Source: Rhizophlyctis rosea
Lineage: Eukaryota > Chytridiomycota > Chytridiomycetes > Rhizophlyctidales > Rhizophlyctidaceae
NCBI GenBank assembly: GCA_027596075.1
Contig: JADGJC010000176.1
Span: 1 to 64,000, forward strand
Direction of reading: 5' to 3'
Length of the DNA: 64,000 nt
Shown here: piece after piece, positions 1 to 11,179 of the stretch
How the letters are laid out: every line of letters begins with the position of its first letter
Position numbering within the stretch: the first letter of the stretch is position 1
Program-made: the position numbers and the translations under genes
The notes under the pieces: generated by a model
What the model was told of the DNA's origin: nothing
What the model saw: the letters and a program-made list of their open reading frames with translations, nothing else
Databases searched by the model: none

Positions 1-2087
1 CCCTCAACAACACCCCAAACCTCCCTCACAATAACAACCGGCTACCTCCCCAAAGACATAGCCAACACCATTTCCGCATCCCGCTGGGGATTCCCCAGCC
101 TCCGCGCATCAGCAACAAACCAATCCCCAATGGCCGGCCTAGAAGACGACATCATCGTCGAAAGAGTAAACAGCTACGCCGGCGGTCCTGGGTGGAGTGT
201 AAGTTTGCTTCCCCCCCCCTTTTTTGTGCCCCGCGCAGATAAGAGTATTTTTCCAACATACTAATTCGAGAAAACCCTTCCCCCCCTCCACAACAGGGCA
301 TCCTCTTCCAAATCCCCAACCCCTGCACCGCCGCCCCACCACCCCCGCACCAACCCCAGATTTTAACCCAACAACGCATCGCTCTCCTCCCACTTCCTCT
401 CACCTCCAGCGAATGCCCGCCATCGACGGCCCTCCAAACTCTGGTGGAAGCCCAGAAGGACTCGCTTGTGGGGATCATAGCTTACATCCCTGCGGGGGAA
501 TCAGACCTTCTGAACCCATCCTTCATTGGTGGCGCGGACCTTGATAGTGTCCATGTTCCTGTTGTTGTGGTTTCTACGGAGGTTGGGGAGCGGGTGAGGA
601 GGGGGTTGGGGGTTTTGGAGGGGAGGGAGGGACTTGATGGGGTTGGTGCGGGTGTGCCTGTGAGTGGAGGAGGCCAGCCTGGTGCGACGCCGACGAGACG
701 TCAGGCAGATGGGAGGGAGGGTTATTGGATGGGAATGGCGGATGTGCAGACGACACGGGTGAAGACTTCAATGCTTCCGTATCCGGGGACAGCGCAGGGG
801 GATTCGATGGATGCCGGGTTGTTGTGGCAGTTTGGGTTGGCGGTGAGTTGTGGATGCTGTTCGCTTTGTTGTTCTGTTTTAGATTCCCCCCCCCCCCCCC
901 CCATCTCAAACCCAAAACACTCATCACACTCATTCCACCCCCCCCCCCCCCCACCCCCCCTTTATTCCACAAACCCACCAGCTAATAGCCGGCGTCCTCT
1001 TCTTCGGCATCCCCTGCACGTGCCTCATATCTTGGTTCGCACGTCGTCGTCTCGACCAACAAGTCGTCGAGCTTGAAGACCTTGAAGCTGCTTTAGGCGA
1101 CACGCCCGCAGACGGTGGTCCGATTGTCGAAGGACACGTCATGGAGAAGGGGGATTTAGAACAATTCCCGGTGAAGGTGTATCGGAAGGCCGTTAGAATT
1201 GGCGGGAAAGTCGATGTGGGCAAGGTCTCTGTTAATGACGATGAAGGCGGTGTGGCTATGGCAGCTGAGGAGGAGGGAGTGGGAAGGGCGAAGGGCGATG
1301 ATGAAGAAGGAGAATGGCATGAAACCTTTGATAAAGAACTCTCCTACATCGAATCACCCTCCCACACCAACACACTAGACCCAACACCCTCATCAACAAC
1401 ACTCATCCCCCCCTCCACCTCCGAAGCCGACATAACAGACATATCCCTCCACTCCCACACCTCCACCACCACATCCACGTCCCGTAATCGCCCACTACCA
1501 ACCAACCCAACCCGCAACGCATCCGCGTATTCAACACTAACGTCCTACAGCACGATAGACACATGCGCAATCTGCTTAGACGTCTTCGAAGACGGAAGCG
1601 CAGTCCGCCAACTCCCCTGTCGCCACTTCTTCCACAAAGACTGCATCGCAGAATGGGTCACAAAACGAAATGGAGTATGTCCCATCTGTCGGTGAGTTTG
1701 TTTCTTCTGTCTTTCCTTGTCGTTTTTGTTGCTAGGCGATGAGTGGGAGGGAAAACCGGTAGTGGAATCTCAAATGCTGGTGGAGGAATCAACGTACTAA
1801 ACATCACCCTCGCCAGCATCGACCTCCTCCCGCACGACACTGAGGCACCAAATACACCTCTTGAAGGCGCCGAAATTACTGCTGAGGATGTGGAGGTTGC
1901 TAGTGTTGTTACGGAGCATGGCAGTGTTGATGCGGCTTCAAGGCGGAGCAGCGTACGGAGGGGCAATGATACTGGCGGTACGGTTGGGGAGGGTAATCCT
2001 GGTCCATCGGGAGAGGAGAATAAGGAAGATGATGGGGTGTCTAGTACGTCGGGGCGGTTGCCCAATCAGGTTGCTAGGGAGACGTGA
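1..2087 (+). CDS. PA-TM-RING E3 ubiquitin ligase (5' end outside window)
   Basis: Transmembrane RING-H2 ubiquitin ligase of the Goliath/RNF13 type, expected in endosome/vacuole membranes. Visible exons are <1-198, 297-842, 982-1691 and 1817-2087, all in phase. The luminal part resembles a protease-associated domain (VGIIAYIP near nt 470). A membrane segment follows at nt 982-1045 (LIAGVLFFGIPCTCLISWF). After an acidic Ser/Thr-rich linker comes a RING-H2 finger at nt 1564-1690 (CAIC...CRHFFHKDC...CPIC). The last intron (1692-1816) has a TACTAAC branch site just before its AG and joins directly after the final RING cysteine pair. The tail is acidic and unstructured. Intron 2 holds two long poly-C tracts. 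The PA-TM-RING order supports the call; the substrate is unknown and the start codon lies upstream of the window. Confidence 0.85.
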
Positions 2088-2403
2088 GAAGAAGGGGGGA
2101 AGAGATGGTGGGGAGAGAGTTTCTAGGGGAGGAGTTTTGTTTGGCGGGGTGATTTTGTAGTTACTTTTTTTTTCTCTTTTATTCCTGTCTTTCTTCATGC
2201 CTGATTGCCGGGTCCCCATTAGTTTGTAAGTTCGTTTTTCATGTTTGAAATGATGTATTCCGTCATGTAATATAGCTTTTTTTGGATGTTTTCTCTCTTT
2301 GGAAAAGAACGGCCCCACAGGGGAATCTGTGTGGTTGTGCCTACACAACGACCAAGAAACGGAGACAAACGAATGTGTCAATAAATTAGAAAAGCCCATA
2401 AAC

Positions 2404-2960
2404 CATTCTTCGCTCCAAGTTATGTATGGCGCCACACCCAAGAGAACATAGTTCCGCATCGGGGTGAATGGCCAGGCAGATGCTTGGTAACGAGTATGCT
2501 TTTCCGGATAGAAAAGAAAGACAGAAAAGAAAAGAAAAAGAAGGACAAAGAACAACCACTAACAAAAGTCAAAGTCAAAAACCAAACATTCTCCGCTCCA
2601 AGTTACGCAGTACACACCACGCACCCCCTCAATGAGTATTGGTTTTTTATGAGGGATAGGGGTGGGGTGGTACGGCGGGGAAACGAGGTAGGGGTGAATG
2701 TTTTGTATGTGGAAAAAATCAGTCGGTGCAAAAGAAGGAAAATAGAAAGGAAAGAAAAGGAGAAAGAAACAACTCCAATTCTCCGCTCCAAGTTATGTTT
2801 GACACCAATGAATAATAGTGTCAGACAGGGACCTTGGTAGGGAGGGTTGGAGGTGCGTTCGAAAAAGGGAGGAATAGAAAGGGAAAGGTGATGAAGAGAG
2901 AAAAAGACGATACCATTCTCCAAATTTCCAAGTTAGGCGTGACGGGAAGGGATATCATAT
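2404..2960. repeat. Four spaced copies of a 17-20 bp motif plus purine tracts
   Basis: The motif TTCTCCGCTCCAAGTTA occurs intact near 2590 and 2776, with one difference near 2406 (TTCTTCGCTCCAAGTTA) and degenerate near 2913 (TTCTCCAAATTTCCAAGTTA). Spacings are about 185, 187 and 137 bp. The first three units each end in an A/G-rich tract (GAAAAGAAAGA type). No convincing reading frame covers the units. This looks like a decayed tandem array or a repeated regulatory element downstream of the RING gene. Confidence 0.6.
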
Positions 2961-3980
2961 AAGGCTGTCCCCGTCAGGCGGAACTGTGGAAAGGAGTGTG
3001 GTATGTAAAATTTTGCGTAGGAAGTACAGGAGTAAGAAGTATGCGAAGATGTGTTGTGTTGTTGGTTGATGTTGGAAGGTTGGTTGGTGAGGGGCGGTAT
3101 CGACTTTTATAGAAGTGGGGAGACTAGGGGAGCGGTAAGCGACTGACGGAGAACAGAGGACAAAGCCTAGACGGAGTCTCTAAAGTCCTCCAAGCGCGAA
3201 CTGTGATCAATATGTGTGCGAGTGGGATATTGATGCTTTGAAAACCCGTCTGGAACCAGAAATCGAACATCCAAGCACTCCAGCCAGCTGCAAGCGAAAA
3301 TTACGCAGCACTATGACGGCGCAGCGGAGCAATGTGTATGGAACGCACCGCTTCTCTCCTCATTCTCAATGCATCACATAAAGGCAATGCCGGCTGTCAC
3401 TGTCGCTTCTTCTTCTCGATAGATCGGACAATATATGACAGCAATCTGCTTTTGACGAGTTTGACAGGTTGCATATGGTGCAGCAGCATAGCAGCGAAAG
3501 TGCAGTCATGGGAAAGGGAAAACGCGCGGGAGAAACCAGGGTTTCAAATCAATATATGAAATGGTCATGTGCTTTTGGGGGTTTCGGAGTTCTTTTGCAT
3601 TCCATTTTATCCCCAACCTTCTCTGCATGAAATGGCAATGGCAGCAAAAGCATCAAACGCGTTCCTGTGTGCATCCAAAGTCCGCTTCTTCGGACTTGGG
3701 CGACAGGGCCCTATCAGCTCCTTCCGCACACAGGAGCCCTCTCTTGCAAGAAATAGCTTCAAAATCAAGACTTTTCAAAATGACAGTGGGTATAATAGTA
3801 CGACAAAAAGAAGCACTGTCTGAAAGGGAATGCCGTTTGAACCGGCAAATTAAACTCAAAACCGCGATCTACGTCAAAAAAACCGTCTAATGTAAGAAGA
3901 TCACAAACCCCTTCAAACTTTAACAACCCATCCACCAAAATCTAACAACAATTATTATAAATCCCCCCTCACACCCCACC
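2961..3980. other. Intergenic, no gene recognised
   Basis: Short frames exist on both strands but none shows family similarity, splice-linked exons or protein-like composition. A TATA-like ATATCATATAAGG near 2950 could be a promoter, but no transcript unit is evident downstream. Confidence 0.5.
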
Positions 3981-4973
3981 TCAATCCAGCACCCTGTCCC
4001 GCCCAACAACCCTCATCTCCGGCAAAAAACACATCACAGTCCCCTCCAACCGTCTCACAACCATCATCCCCGCCTTACAAGCATACACAACTTCATACCC
4101 GTACGTCATATTCGGATTAAGCGTCATATGAAACATAAACGCCAACTCTTCCCCCTCATCCGTCACATCTTGCAAATTAAACGCCTTCACCTCGTTCGGG
4201 AGTGCTGTTGTGGACCAGGACTGGACGTCGCGGTAGAGGTCTAGCAGGGCTTTTGGGACGGGGGTGGGAGATGTGAGGGGTGTTGAGGGTGGTGGGGAGA
4301 GGGGGAGGTGGGAGGAGAGGAAGGCGGAGATTGAGGAGGGTTTGAAGGGGAGGAGGGAGTCGAAGTCGAGGGACTTGGAGTGGTGGAGGAAGGTTGAGAG
4401 GGAGGCGAGGGATTTGGTTGAGGGGAGGGATTTTGGGGGTGTTGTGCGGGTTGGGCCGGCGGGGCGGGTGAGGGTTGAGGTGGTTGAGGGGGTTATTGTT
4501 TGGGTTGAGGGGGATTCGTGGATTGTGGAGGTGGGTTTTAGGGATGTGGTGCTGGTGGATGTGTGTAGTGAGGGGTTTGAGGGGTGGGAGAAGAGGGTTT
4601 TGACGGAGGTGCGGGTGGAGGGTTTTGGTCGCAGGGAAAGGGATGACTTGGATGCGATGGTAGAAGCCGCTGACTTCTCTATGGACATATCCATTCCCTT
4701 TTGTCCCACCACAGACTCTCTCCCCTTCAATAACCCAGAAACAGTAGATGACAACCTCTGCCTCAACGTCCCAAACACCGAACCCCTCGGGGTCTTGAAT
4801 ATCGAACTCCGCGGGGAAGCGCGCACAGCACTCTTCCTTTCGACATCGCGGACAACGCTCTTCCTCTCTACATCGAAGGGGACGAATGACGCAATCGGAG
4901 AGTCGAGGTGTAGTGACGTGATGTAGGAGTAATCTTCACTGCTCCCGGTTGTGGATGTTGATTGGCGTATCAT
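3981..4973 (-). CDS. Hypothetical Ser/Thr-rich protein, single exon
   Basis: Intact 330-residue frame from an ATG at 4973 to a TGA at 3981. I do not recognise the family. The N-terminal two thirds is low-complexity Ser/Thr/Pro-rich and presumably disordered, with a short internal duplication (DVERKSVVR / DVERKSAVR near residues 35-50). The last 100 residues look folded: an amphipathic stretch (ALLDLYRDVQSW), then alternating hydrophobic strands (TYGYEVVYACKAGMMVVRR, VMCFLPEMRVVGRDRVL). No signal peptide or membrane segment is seen. A 220-residue opposite-strand frame overlaps it, but is Gly/Glu/Arg-rich shadow sequence. The function is unknown. Confidence 0.5.
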   Translation of the reverse strand: MIRQSTSTTGSSEDYSYITSLHLDSPIASFVPFDVERKSVVRDVERKSAVRASPRSSIFKTPRGSVFGTLRQRLSSTVSGLLKGRESVVGQKGMDMSIEKSAASTIASKSSLSLRPKPSTRTSVKTLFSHPSNPSLHTSTSTTSLKPTSTIHESPSTQTITPSTTSTLTRPAGPTRTTPPKSLPSTKSLASLSTFLHHSKSLDFDSLLPFKPSSISAFLSSHLPLSPPPSTPLTSPTPVPKALLDLYRDVQSWSTTALPNEVKAFNLQDVTDEGEELAFMFHMTLNPNMTYGYEVVYACKAGMMVVRRLEGTVMCFLPEMRVVGRDRVLD

Positions 4974-6710
4974 GTGTGTAAGGGTTGGGGTGGGAATAAG
5001 GGGTATGAGACATTAGAGTAGTTAGCATAGTCGCGGTGCGGCTAGATTGGTATGTAGGTATCGCTGGGTGTGTGAAAGCGATGCGGTTGTTCGTGTAACT
5101 GAGCTTTTATATGGCAGTCGCTAAAAGAGTTTCCGCCAAAGAGGGTAGATAAGAAATGAGGACGTCGACTACACGGACGGAACAACACTGGGGTGCGGAT
5201 GGGGATTTCTTTACAAACAAACTTTTACGTCGTCCTAGAAAACATGGAAAATAACAAAGGATGTGACAAATCTCGTAGATAACGGTCCCAATCATATCTT
5301 CATCAGTCTTTCTGCGGATGTCTTTTACGGAAGCTATCCTGGTGGGTATGTTCGGCCGACATGCCGATGGCATGGATCCGCAGTATCGGTATGCGGACAC
5401 GGCGGTGGTGAATTTCTATTCCTTACTGGAAGGGGCTCCGAGGTCTCCAGTAAACAGCGGTATCTCGGCATCGGTAAGATGCGGGAGATTCGATGAGTCA
5501 GAGAAAAGGGTCCACTTAAGTATAACATAGATGTCTGATAAACATGGACTGAGGTGAGTTACTGGAGCCAAGCAATTGTCGTCATCCCGGAGGGAACTCT
5601 TCACCACCTTACAAATTCCGTGGGTTTGTCGGTGATGTCATAGGAACGGGCAAACTCGGTGGTGCCAGTGATGGGTTCGGGTTGTTAGCCGAGAGGATGG
5701 AAGGATTGGAAGGGTTTTGTGAGAACAACATTGCATATACTTGAGGGCATGGGCATTGGTATCTTGGGGCTTGGGAACGATCCAGATGCATTGATGGTGA
5801 CTGTGTGATTTACCCGGGTGACGGAGGCTCCCGCTCGGAGCATTTGATCGAGGGATTTGAGCGAGTCTGCCGTTTTTGTTGTCACGAGTGGAAGGAGGTT
5901 GAATGGAGATTGATTGTAGCCCAATATCATCGGTGTGCTTCAGGCTGTCAGCTCAGTCCGAGTAGTCAACTTTGTCAGTCGATTGTGGTGGAAGTTCTGG
6001 AAGCCCTGATGTGGGGGATGTGAGTCAGTCACTGAGTGTGAGTGTGCGAGTGAGTGATTGTATTACTGATTGAGCTATGTGACGTAACACGAGGGCAAAT
6101 GCAATTATGGTTTGAATGGGTGGAACATGCCGCCGCCACTCGCCATCCTCCGTCTTGCAGCCCTGCTTGCATTGAAGGCCCAACCCCGTCACTCTTCTTC
6201 ACTCCACTGCGACTGTCCCTCAGCAACAACCTCGTATGCTAATAATAGCACACACAAGTCATAACATATATTCATAACTGACTTGGCCTCCTTGTGTGAG
6301 ACCCCTGTCTATTTACTAACAAAGACCAACTACTACTATACTACCCAAAGTGGGCCCTGTGTCGGCCGGCTGTCGTGTCAGATACCTACTTTATGAGAAT
6401 GGGCGCCTGGCTGTAACAACCTCAACCCCCACAAAATACGTCTCTTGTACCACTATCTGACTTTCACTCGTGCGGGTCCACGAGCTCATAACCACAACTT
6501 CCTTCGGAACTTTCCTCCACGTCTTCCACCACCCACACAACCTCTCCGAGATTTTCGGTAAACCTCATCTGCCGTTCCACATAAACATCTCCCGCCGCGA
6601 CACCTCCTCACTCGCGGAAATAGGCAAACGAGCCATACCAACAAACAAAAGCAACTCTCAACAGCACCGAAAACCGCCCTCCACACCAAAACCGCAACCC
6701 GCCCACAACC
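4974..6710. other. Intergenic, no gene recognised
   Basis: About 1.7 kb with only short overlapping frames on both strands. The last 250 bp before the next gene are C-rich on the plus strand and probably hold its promoter and 5' leader. Confidence 0.5.
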
Positions 6711-8256
6711 ATGATCCTCCAACCCCCACCCCCAGAACCCGCCCCAAAAATCCTCCTAACAGCCTCCCACGCAACAAAATACTTTACCCCGAAACCCACT
6801 CCCCTTCCCTCCCCACCACCCTCCTTCACAACCTCATCCACTCAAACATCCTCTTCCTCCACACAAACTTCTTCGTCCCCTCCCTCACCACCACCACACA
6901 CACCCTTCGTCCGCGGCCACTCCGAACCTCCTCAATCCTCTCCTCATGAAACCACGACGAAATTAAGACGCTCGTCGAATATATGGGACCTAACCTCAAT
7001 ACCGTCTTCAACGCCCGTTAGTATCACCGTGACGTTAGTCCTTGTACCGACGGCGTTACTTGTACCTGCCGGACCGAGCGAGGCGATTCGGAGGGTTGCG
7101 TTTGAGGTGGAAAGTCTAAGCACCATCGGTTCCCTAAAAGCCCGTATCGAGCTTTTCCTCCGTGGCGACGACTCAGACGGCTCAGACGCCGATTCGCCCT
7201 CCTCTCCCTCCTCCTCCTCCACCTCATCCCCCACAACCTCCATCCTAATCCTCGACCCCCCACGCAGACCCAACAATCTCCTCCTCTTCCACGACGGCAT
7301 GATACTAGACGACCCACAGGAACGCGTGTGGGAATGTGGGGTTGGGGACGGGGATGAGTTGAGGGTGCTTTATGAGCCGAGAGGAGGAGTGGTCATGAGG
7401 AAGAGGAAGAGTGTGAGGGATTTGGCGGCGCTTTATGAGGGTGGGTGTGTGGGTGGTGGTGGTGGAGAGGAGGATGGTGGGTATGGGGAGGGGGAGGTTG
7501 GCGAGGGGAAGAGGGATGGGGAGGGGGAGGGGGAGGTTGGTGAGAGGGAGGTCGATGTGGGGAGGATTGTGGATGTGAGTGGGAGTAAGGGTGGGATGGA
7601 GGGTGGCACGACGGTGGATGAGGGAAGAGGGGAGGTTTTGTTCCATAGGTATGTGTTGTTCTTTGCAAGAAAAGGGTGTATGGCGTGGCCATGGTTCCAG
7701 CGAGGGATTTGCCTTCTATGCCGAATTCAGCCGAAAGCGCACATTTCACTAATCCTTGTACTCCATTTAATTCCATCACCAAACAGCCACTGTTACTTCC
7801 TCTCCCAAAACGCACAAACACAAATATGGACGTCCTCCCCGTTCGGTGTACTCCAGCTCCGTAAATCTCAAACCGCAAATATAACACCTTTCTTCTGGCA
7901 CCACCCCACCTCACATACATCCACATCCCCACACGACACAACATGGCGCTACGAATGGACGGACGCAGCATCCGGACGGGTGTTTGCGTTTCGGTTTGGG
8001 TGTAGAGAGGGTGAGTAGTTATGGGTGCACTATTGTTTGTTTGTTTTTTTTGCGGGGGTGGGCTTTGTGAGATGACATTGTATTTCAATTCTGGTGTTGT
8101 CACCGAAAAATGCGGGTGGAACGGTTGATGATTTTCTTTGATATTTTTGCAAGCACTCATAAACTGATAATTTTCCCCCCCTTCTCTTCGCCATTTGCAG
8201 ATGCCGACCGGTTAAAAGAAGTGTTATCGCGCATGTCGGGAGTAAATGTGGAGTGA
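6711..8256 (+). CDS. Ubiquitin-like-fold protein with a C-terminal PH-like region
   Basis: Three exons: 6711-7648, 7787-8010 and 8201-8256 (405 residues). The N-terminus is Pro/Ser/Thr-rich. From about residue 105 a ubiquitin-like beta-grasp pattern appears: strand, SLKARIELFL helix, a Ser-rich insertion, then LLLFHDGMILDDPQERVW and GDGDELRVLY. A Gly/Glu-rich linker follows. The C-terminal 100 residues alternate strands and end with WRYEWTDAASGRVFAFRF and the helix EDADRLKEVLSRM, which resembles the end of a PH-type fold. Intron 1 is a multiple of three (138 nt), so its retention would not shift the frame. The UBL reading is fairly secure; the PH-like reading is inference. Substrate and pathway are unknown. 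Confidence 0.6.
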
Positions 8257-8699
8257 TTCCATGGTAGGGCATAGATACCAGCCCCCGATTGTCGAAAAGA
8301 AGGAAAGCGGTGGGGATCTGTAACGAAGGAGCGTGTGGTTGGTTCCAAGTTTTTTGTCTTTCTGTTGTACATATGTGGAAATGGTGTAAACAATCACGTA
8401 GATGTGTAAATTTTCAGTTCATGATTCGATGCAAGCTTGGAAAGGGCATTCACGTGTTATGGGTGGGCTGTCGCATTGTTGATATCGGGTCAGAGAAAAT
8501 TCGCTGAAGCAATACTACTTTCGGTTTAAGAGGTTCCTGTTTTGAGGCACAAGGTTGGGACACCACCTCTCTCTCACACATGTGGACAAAAACCCCCCAA
8601 CCAACCAAAACAGAACCTCCCACTCCCTCCGACCAAAACCCACCCACACACACATAACACAACACTCCAGAAAATCCCATCTGCCAACCTCCATGTATT

Positions 8700-10568
8700 T
8701 CACATCTTCAGAGGCTTCAACCCCAACGCAGCCCTCATCTTATTCGTTTCTTGAATACTCATTGACTCCTTCGTTTCTCCTCCACCTCCACCTCCACCTC
8801 CTGCCCCAACATCTGCCCTTGACGACGACGACGACGGATCCTTCTTCTTGAACAGCGCGTCGAACTTCTTCGTAGAGTACGATTTCTTCTTTTTGTCGTC
8901 TGTGGTTGTGGGAGGCGGTGGGGATGGAGAGGAGGGACGACGACGGTCGGGGTGTGTGAAGTCGCTTATCTCACGGTCGTCCCTTCTGCGCTCCCGGTCG
9001 CCATCGCGGTAATCCCTATCCCTATCCCTGTCCCGATCCCTTCTGTCGTCCCGCCGGTCACGGTATCGGTCTTCCTCCCTTCTAGAATCACGATACCGGT
9101 CTTCACCACCTCTCCGGTCATCCCCACGGTCTCGGTATCTATCCTCTTCTCGGCGATCATCCCTCCGGTCGCGGTATCCATCCCCGCTACGGTATCGGTC
9201 CTCACCCCTCCGGTCATCGCGACGGTCATAATCGTCACGATCACGCCGTCTATCGTCATGACGACGGTCGTCATCGTACCGACCTCTCCTTTCCCTATCC
9301 CGTTCACTTTCCGCCCGCTCGTCACGAGGCCGCCCACTCTCCTCCCCTGTCCTTTCCCCACGCCCGCCCTTCTCCACACTCCCCTCGCTCCGCCGGCCCT
9401 TCTCCACACTTCCATTCCTTTCCCTCCTCCTCTGCTCACCACCCCTGCTCACCTCCTCCTCACCCCCACTCCGACTCGCACTCCTACTCCTACTCCCCCT
9501 CCTCCCCCCCTCACTCCCCTCCACCCCCTCCAAATCCATCACCTCCTCCTCCTCCAACTCATCCTCCAAAACACTCCGTCTCGGCCCCTCCAAATCCCCC
9601 GTCTCCTCCAACGTCTCCCGCCTCGGCAACCGCGGCAAAATGGTATCACACACACGATCAGAGCGCAGGAGCTCGTCGACGAATTCGTCCATGTAGGTTA
9701 GGTCGAATGCGCCGCTGTTTTGGCGGCGGCGGAGTTTGCGGGAGTCGGCGAGGAGGGGTTCGAGGAGGCTGTAGATTTCGAGGGCGGTGCCGGTTAGGCG
9801 GAGGTAGAATGCTCCGAGGGCGCGGAGGTATCTGGTGGTGGTGGAAGGTTGTTAGGATATGTTTTGCATGCTGCGCTCCCCGCCTCACTTTCCAATCACC
9901 ATTACTCCACCTCCGACTGCGTCCCACTGACCCTGCTTAGCCCATCCATTCAAACTCATGCGTCTGCGCGCAAATGCATGCCTTCGACATCCCAGTCACT
10001 TCAAGCTATCCATTCATTATCGCTCATTTCGTTCGCTGCGCTCTCGCCAGTTCCTATCGCTCAAAATTCCGGGCTTCGCGCGGGTCCATGCCTTTGGCAT
10101 CACATCCTATCGCTCACGCTCTGCGCTCCACACCGATTCTGCCTCACAACCACCTTTCCCCTACCCACCCACCCAACCTTCCAACTTCCAAACACACCCA
10201 CAAACCACAAAACTCACTTATAATCCTCATTCTGAATATACAACCGCACAATCTCCTTCTCCGGCTGCAACTGCAGCAATTTCAGCGTCAAGCACAGAAA
10301 CTCGGTCGGGCGCTGGTTGCCGTATTGACCGCCGATTGCGGTAAGTTCGACGGCGCGGTCGATGAGAGTTTCGGCGGTGAGGGCGAAGCATTTTTCTTTC
10401 CAGTAGAGGGAGTCCCATATGCGGGTTCGGACGATTTTCTCGATTAGGAATTGGGGGTTTGTGCCGTGGATTTGTTTGGCGTCGGTTGCTGTTGGGTTGG
10501 AGGGTTAGTGGTGTGGGGTTGAGGGTGGGGAGAGGGGAAGGGGGGGAAGTACCTGTTCGGTTTGCCAT
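8700..10568 (-). CDS. PRP38: Pre-mRNA-splicing factor PRP38
   Basis: PRP38 is a U4/U6.U5 tri-snRNP protein needed to activate the spliceosome; it acts in the nucleus. Exons are 10553-10568, 10218-10488 and 8700-9831 (472 residues). The first exon is only 16 nt (MANRT). The PRP38 core is well kept: HGTNPQFLIEKIVRTRIW, WKEKCFALTAE, QRPTEFLCLTLKLLQLQP, DYKYLRALGAFYLRLTG and MDEFVDELLR. The C-terminal half is a long Asp/Arg-rich repeat tail (RDRRDDRREEDRYRD type), as in PRP38A proteins of animals and plants. It ends in ETNKMRAALGLKPLKM, a conserved tail also seen near the start of SART1/Snu66. Opposite-strand frames here are shadows of the Arg-rich repeats. Confidence 0.95.
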
Positions 10569-11179
10569 GCTTGACAAAGCGGGTTGTTAAAAGGGTTGGT
10601 GGGTGAAGAGTTATACACACTTGTGAAGTATGAGTCTGGTGCAAACAATGGCGTACTTGTTGGGTGGGATCTTGGGGTATGGAAGGCTGGAAGCTCAGAC
10701 GAAGGTCGCAATGCGGAAGGTCCCAGGTTGAAATGAGCCAGCGAAGTTCATCAAGACCATAATCAAATGAGTCATCAACTGTCATACAATTTTGATCGCG
10801 TAGCCGATGGGAGTTGAGCTCCGTCCATGGCCTGGTCCTTGCATAGCTCTTTGTCAACCCAACTACCCAAGTAACTCGAGCACGATACGATCAAAGTCAT
10901 CTGGTCTGCTTCCCACGCGACTTCCTTGCTCACAGCTGCCTGGGAACTAGGTACGTACGCCTCGGTCCAAATAACCTCCCTTCTGGAGTTCCTGACCCTT
11001 CCACCCAGTCACATAGTATCAGCAAACGCCCCGCGGTCTCCGAAAAGCGCACGGAACGGAACTCGATTGTATATAACAATATTACTCAACATAAGGTTTG
11101 TGCTTCTGGCATGTTTGAAATTTTGCGTCAGTCACGTTCTAACACTATCTCGTCCAGCTTGCCGTCGACTAGCTGTACT
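10569..11179. other. Intergenic, no gene recognised
   Basis: Upstream region of PRP38 and of the first broken ankyrin gene. No frame with family similarity was seen. Confidence 0.4.

Noticed and set aside
4264..4926. 220-codon plus-strand Glu/Arg/Gly-rich frame
   Set aside because: Overlaps the longer minus-strand frame whose C-terminus looks folded; composition is what antisense of a Ser/Thr/Pro-rich frame gives.
8952..9701. 250-codon plus-strand frame rich in Val/Ile/Pro/Thr
   Set aside because: Shadow of the Asp/Arg repeat tail of PRP38 on the minus strand.
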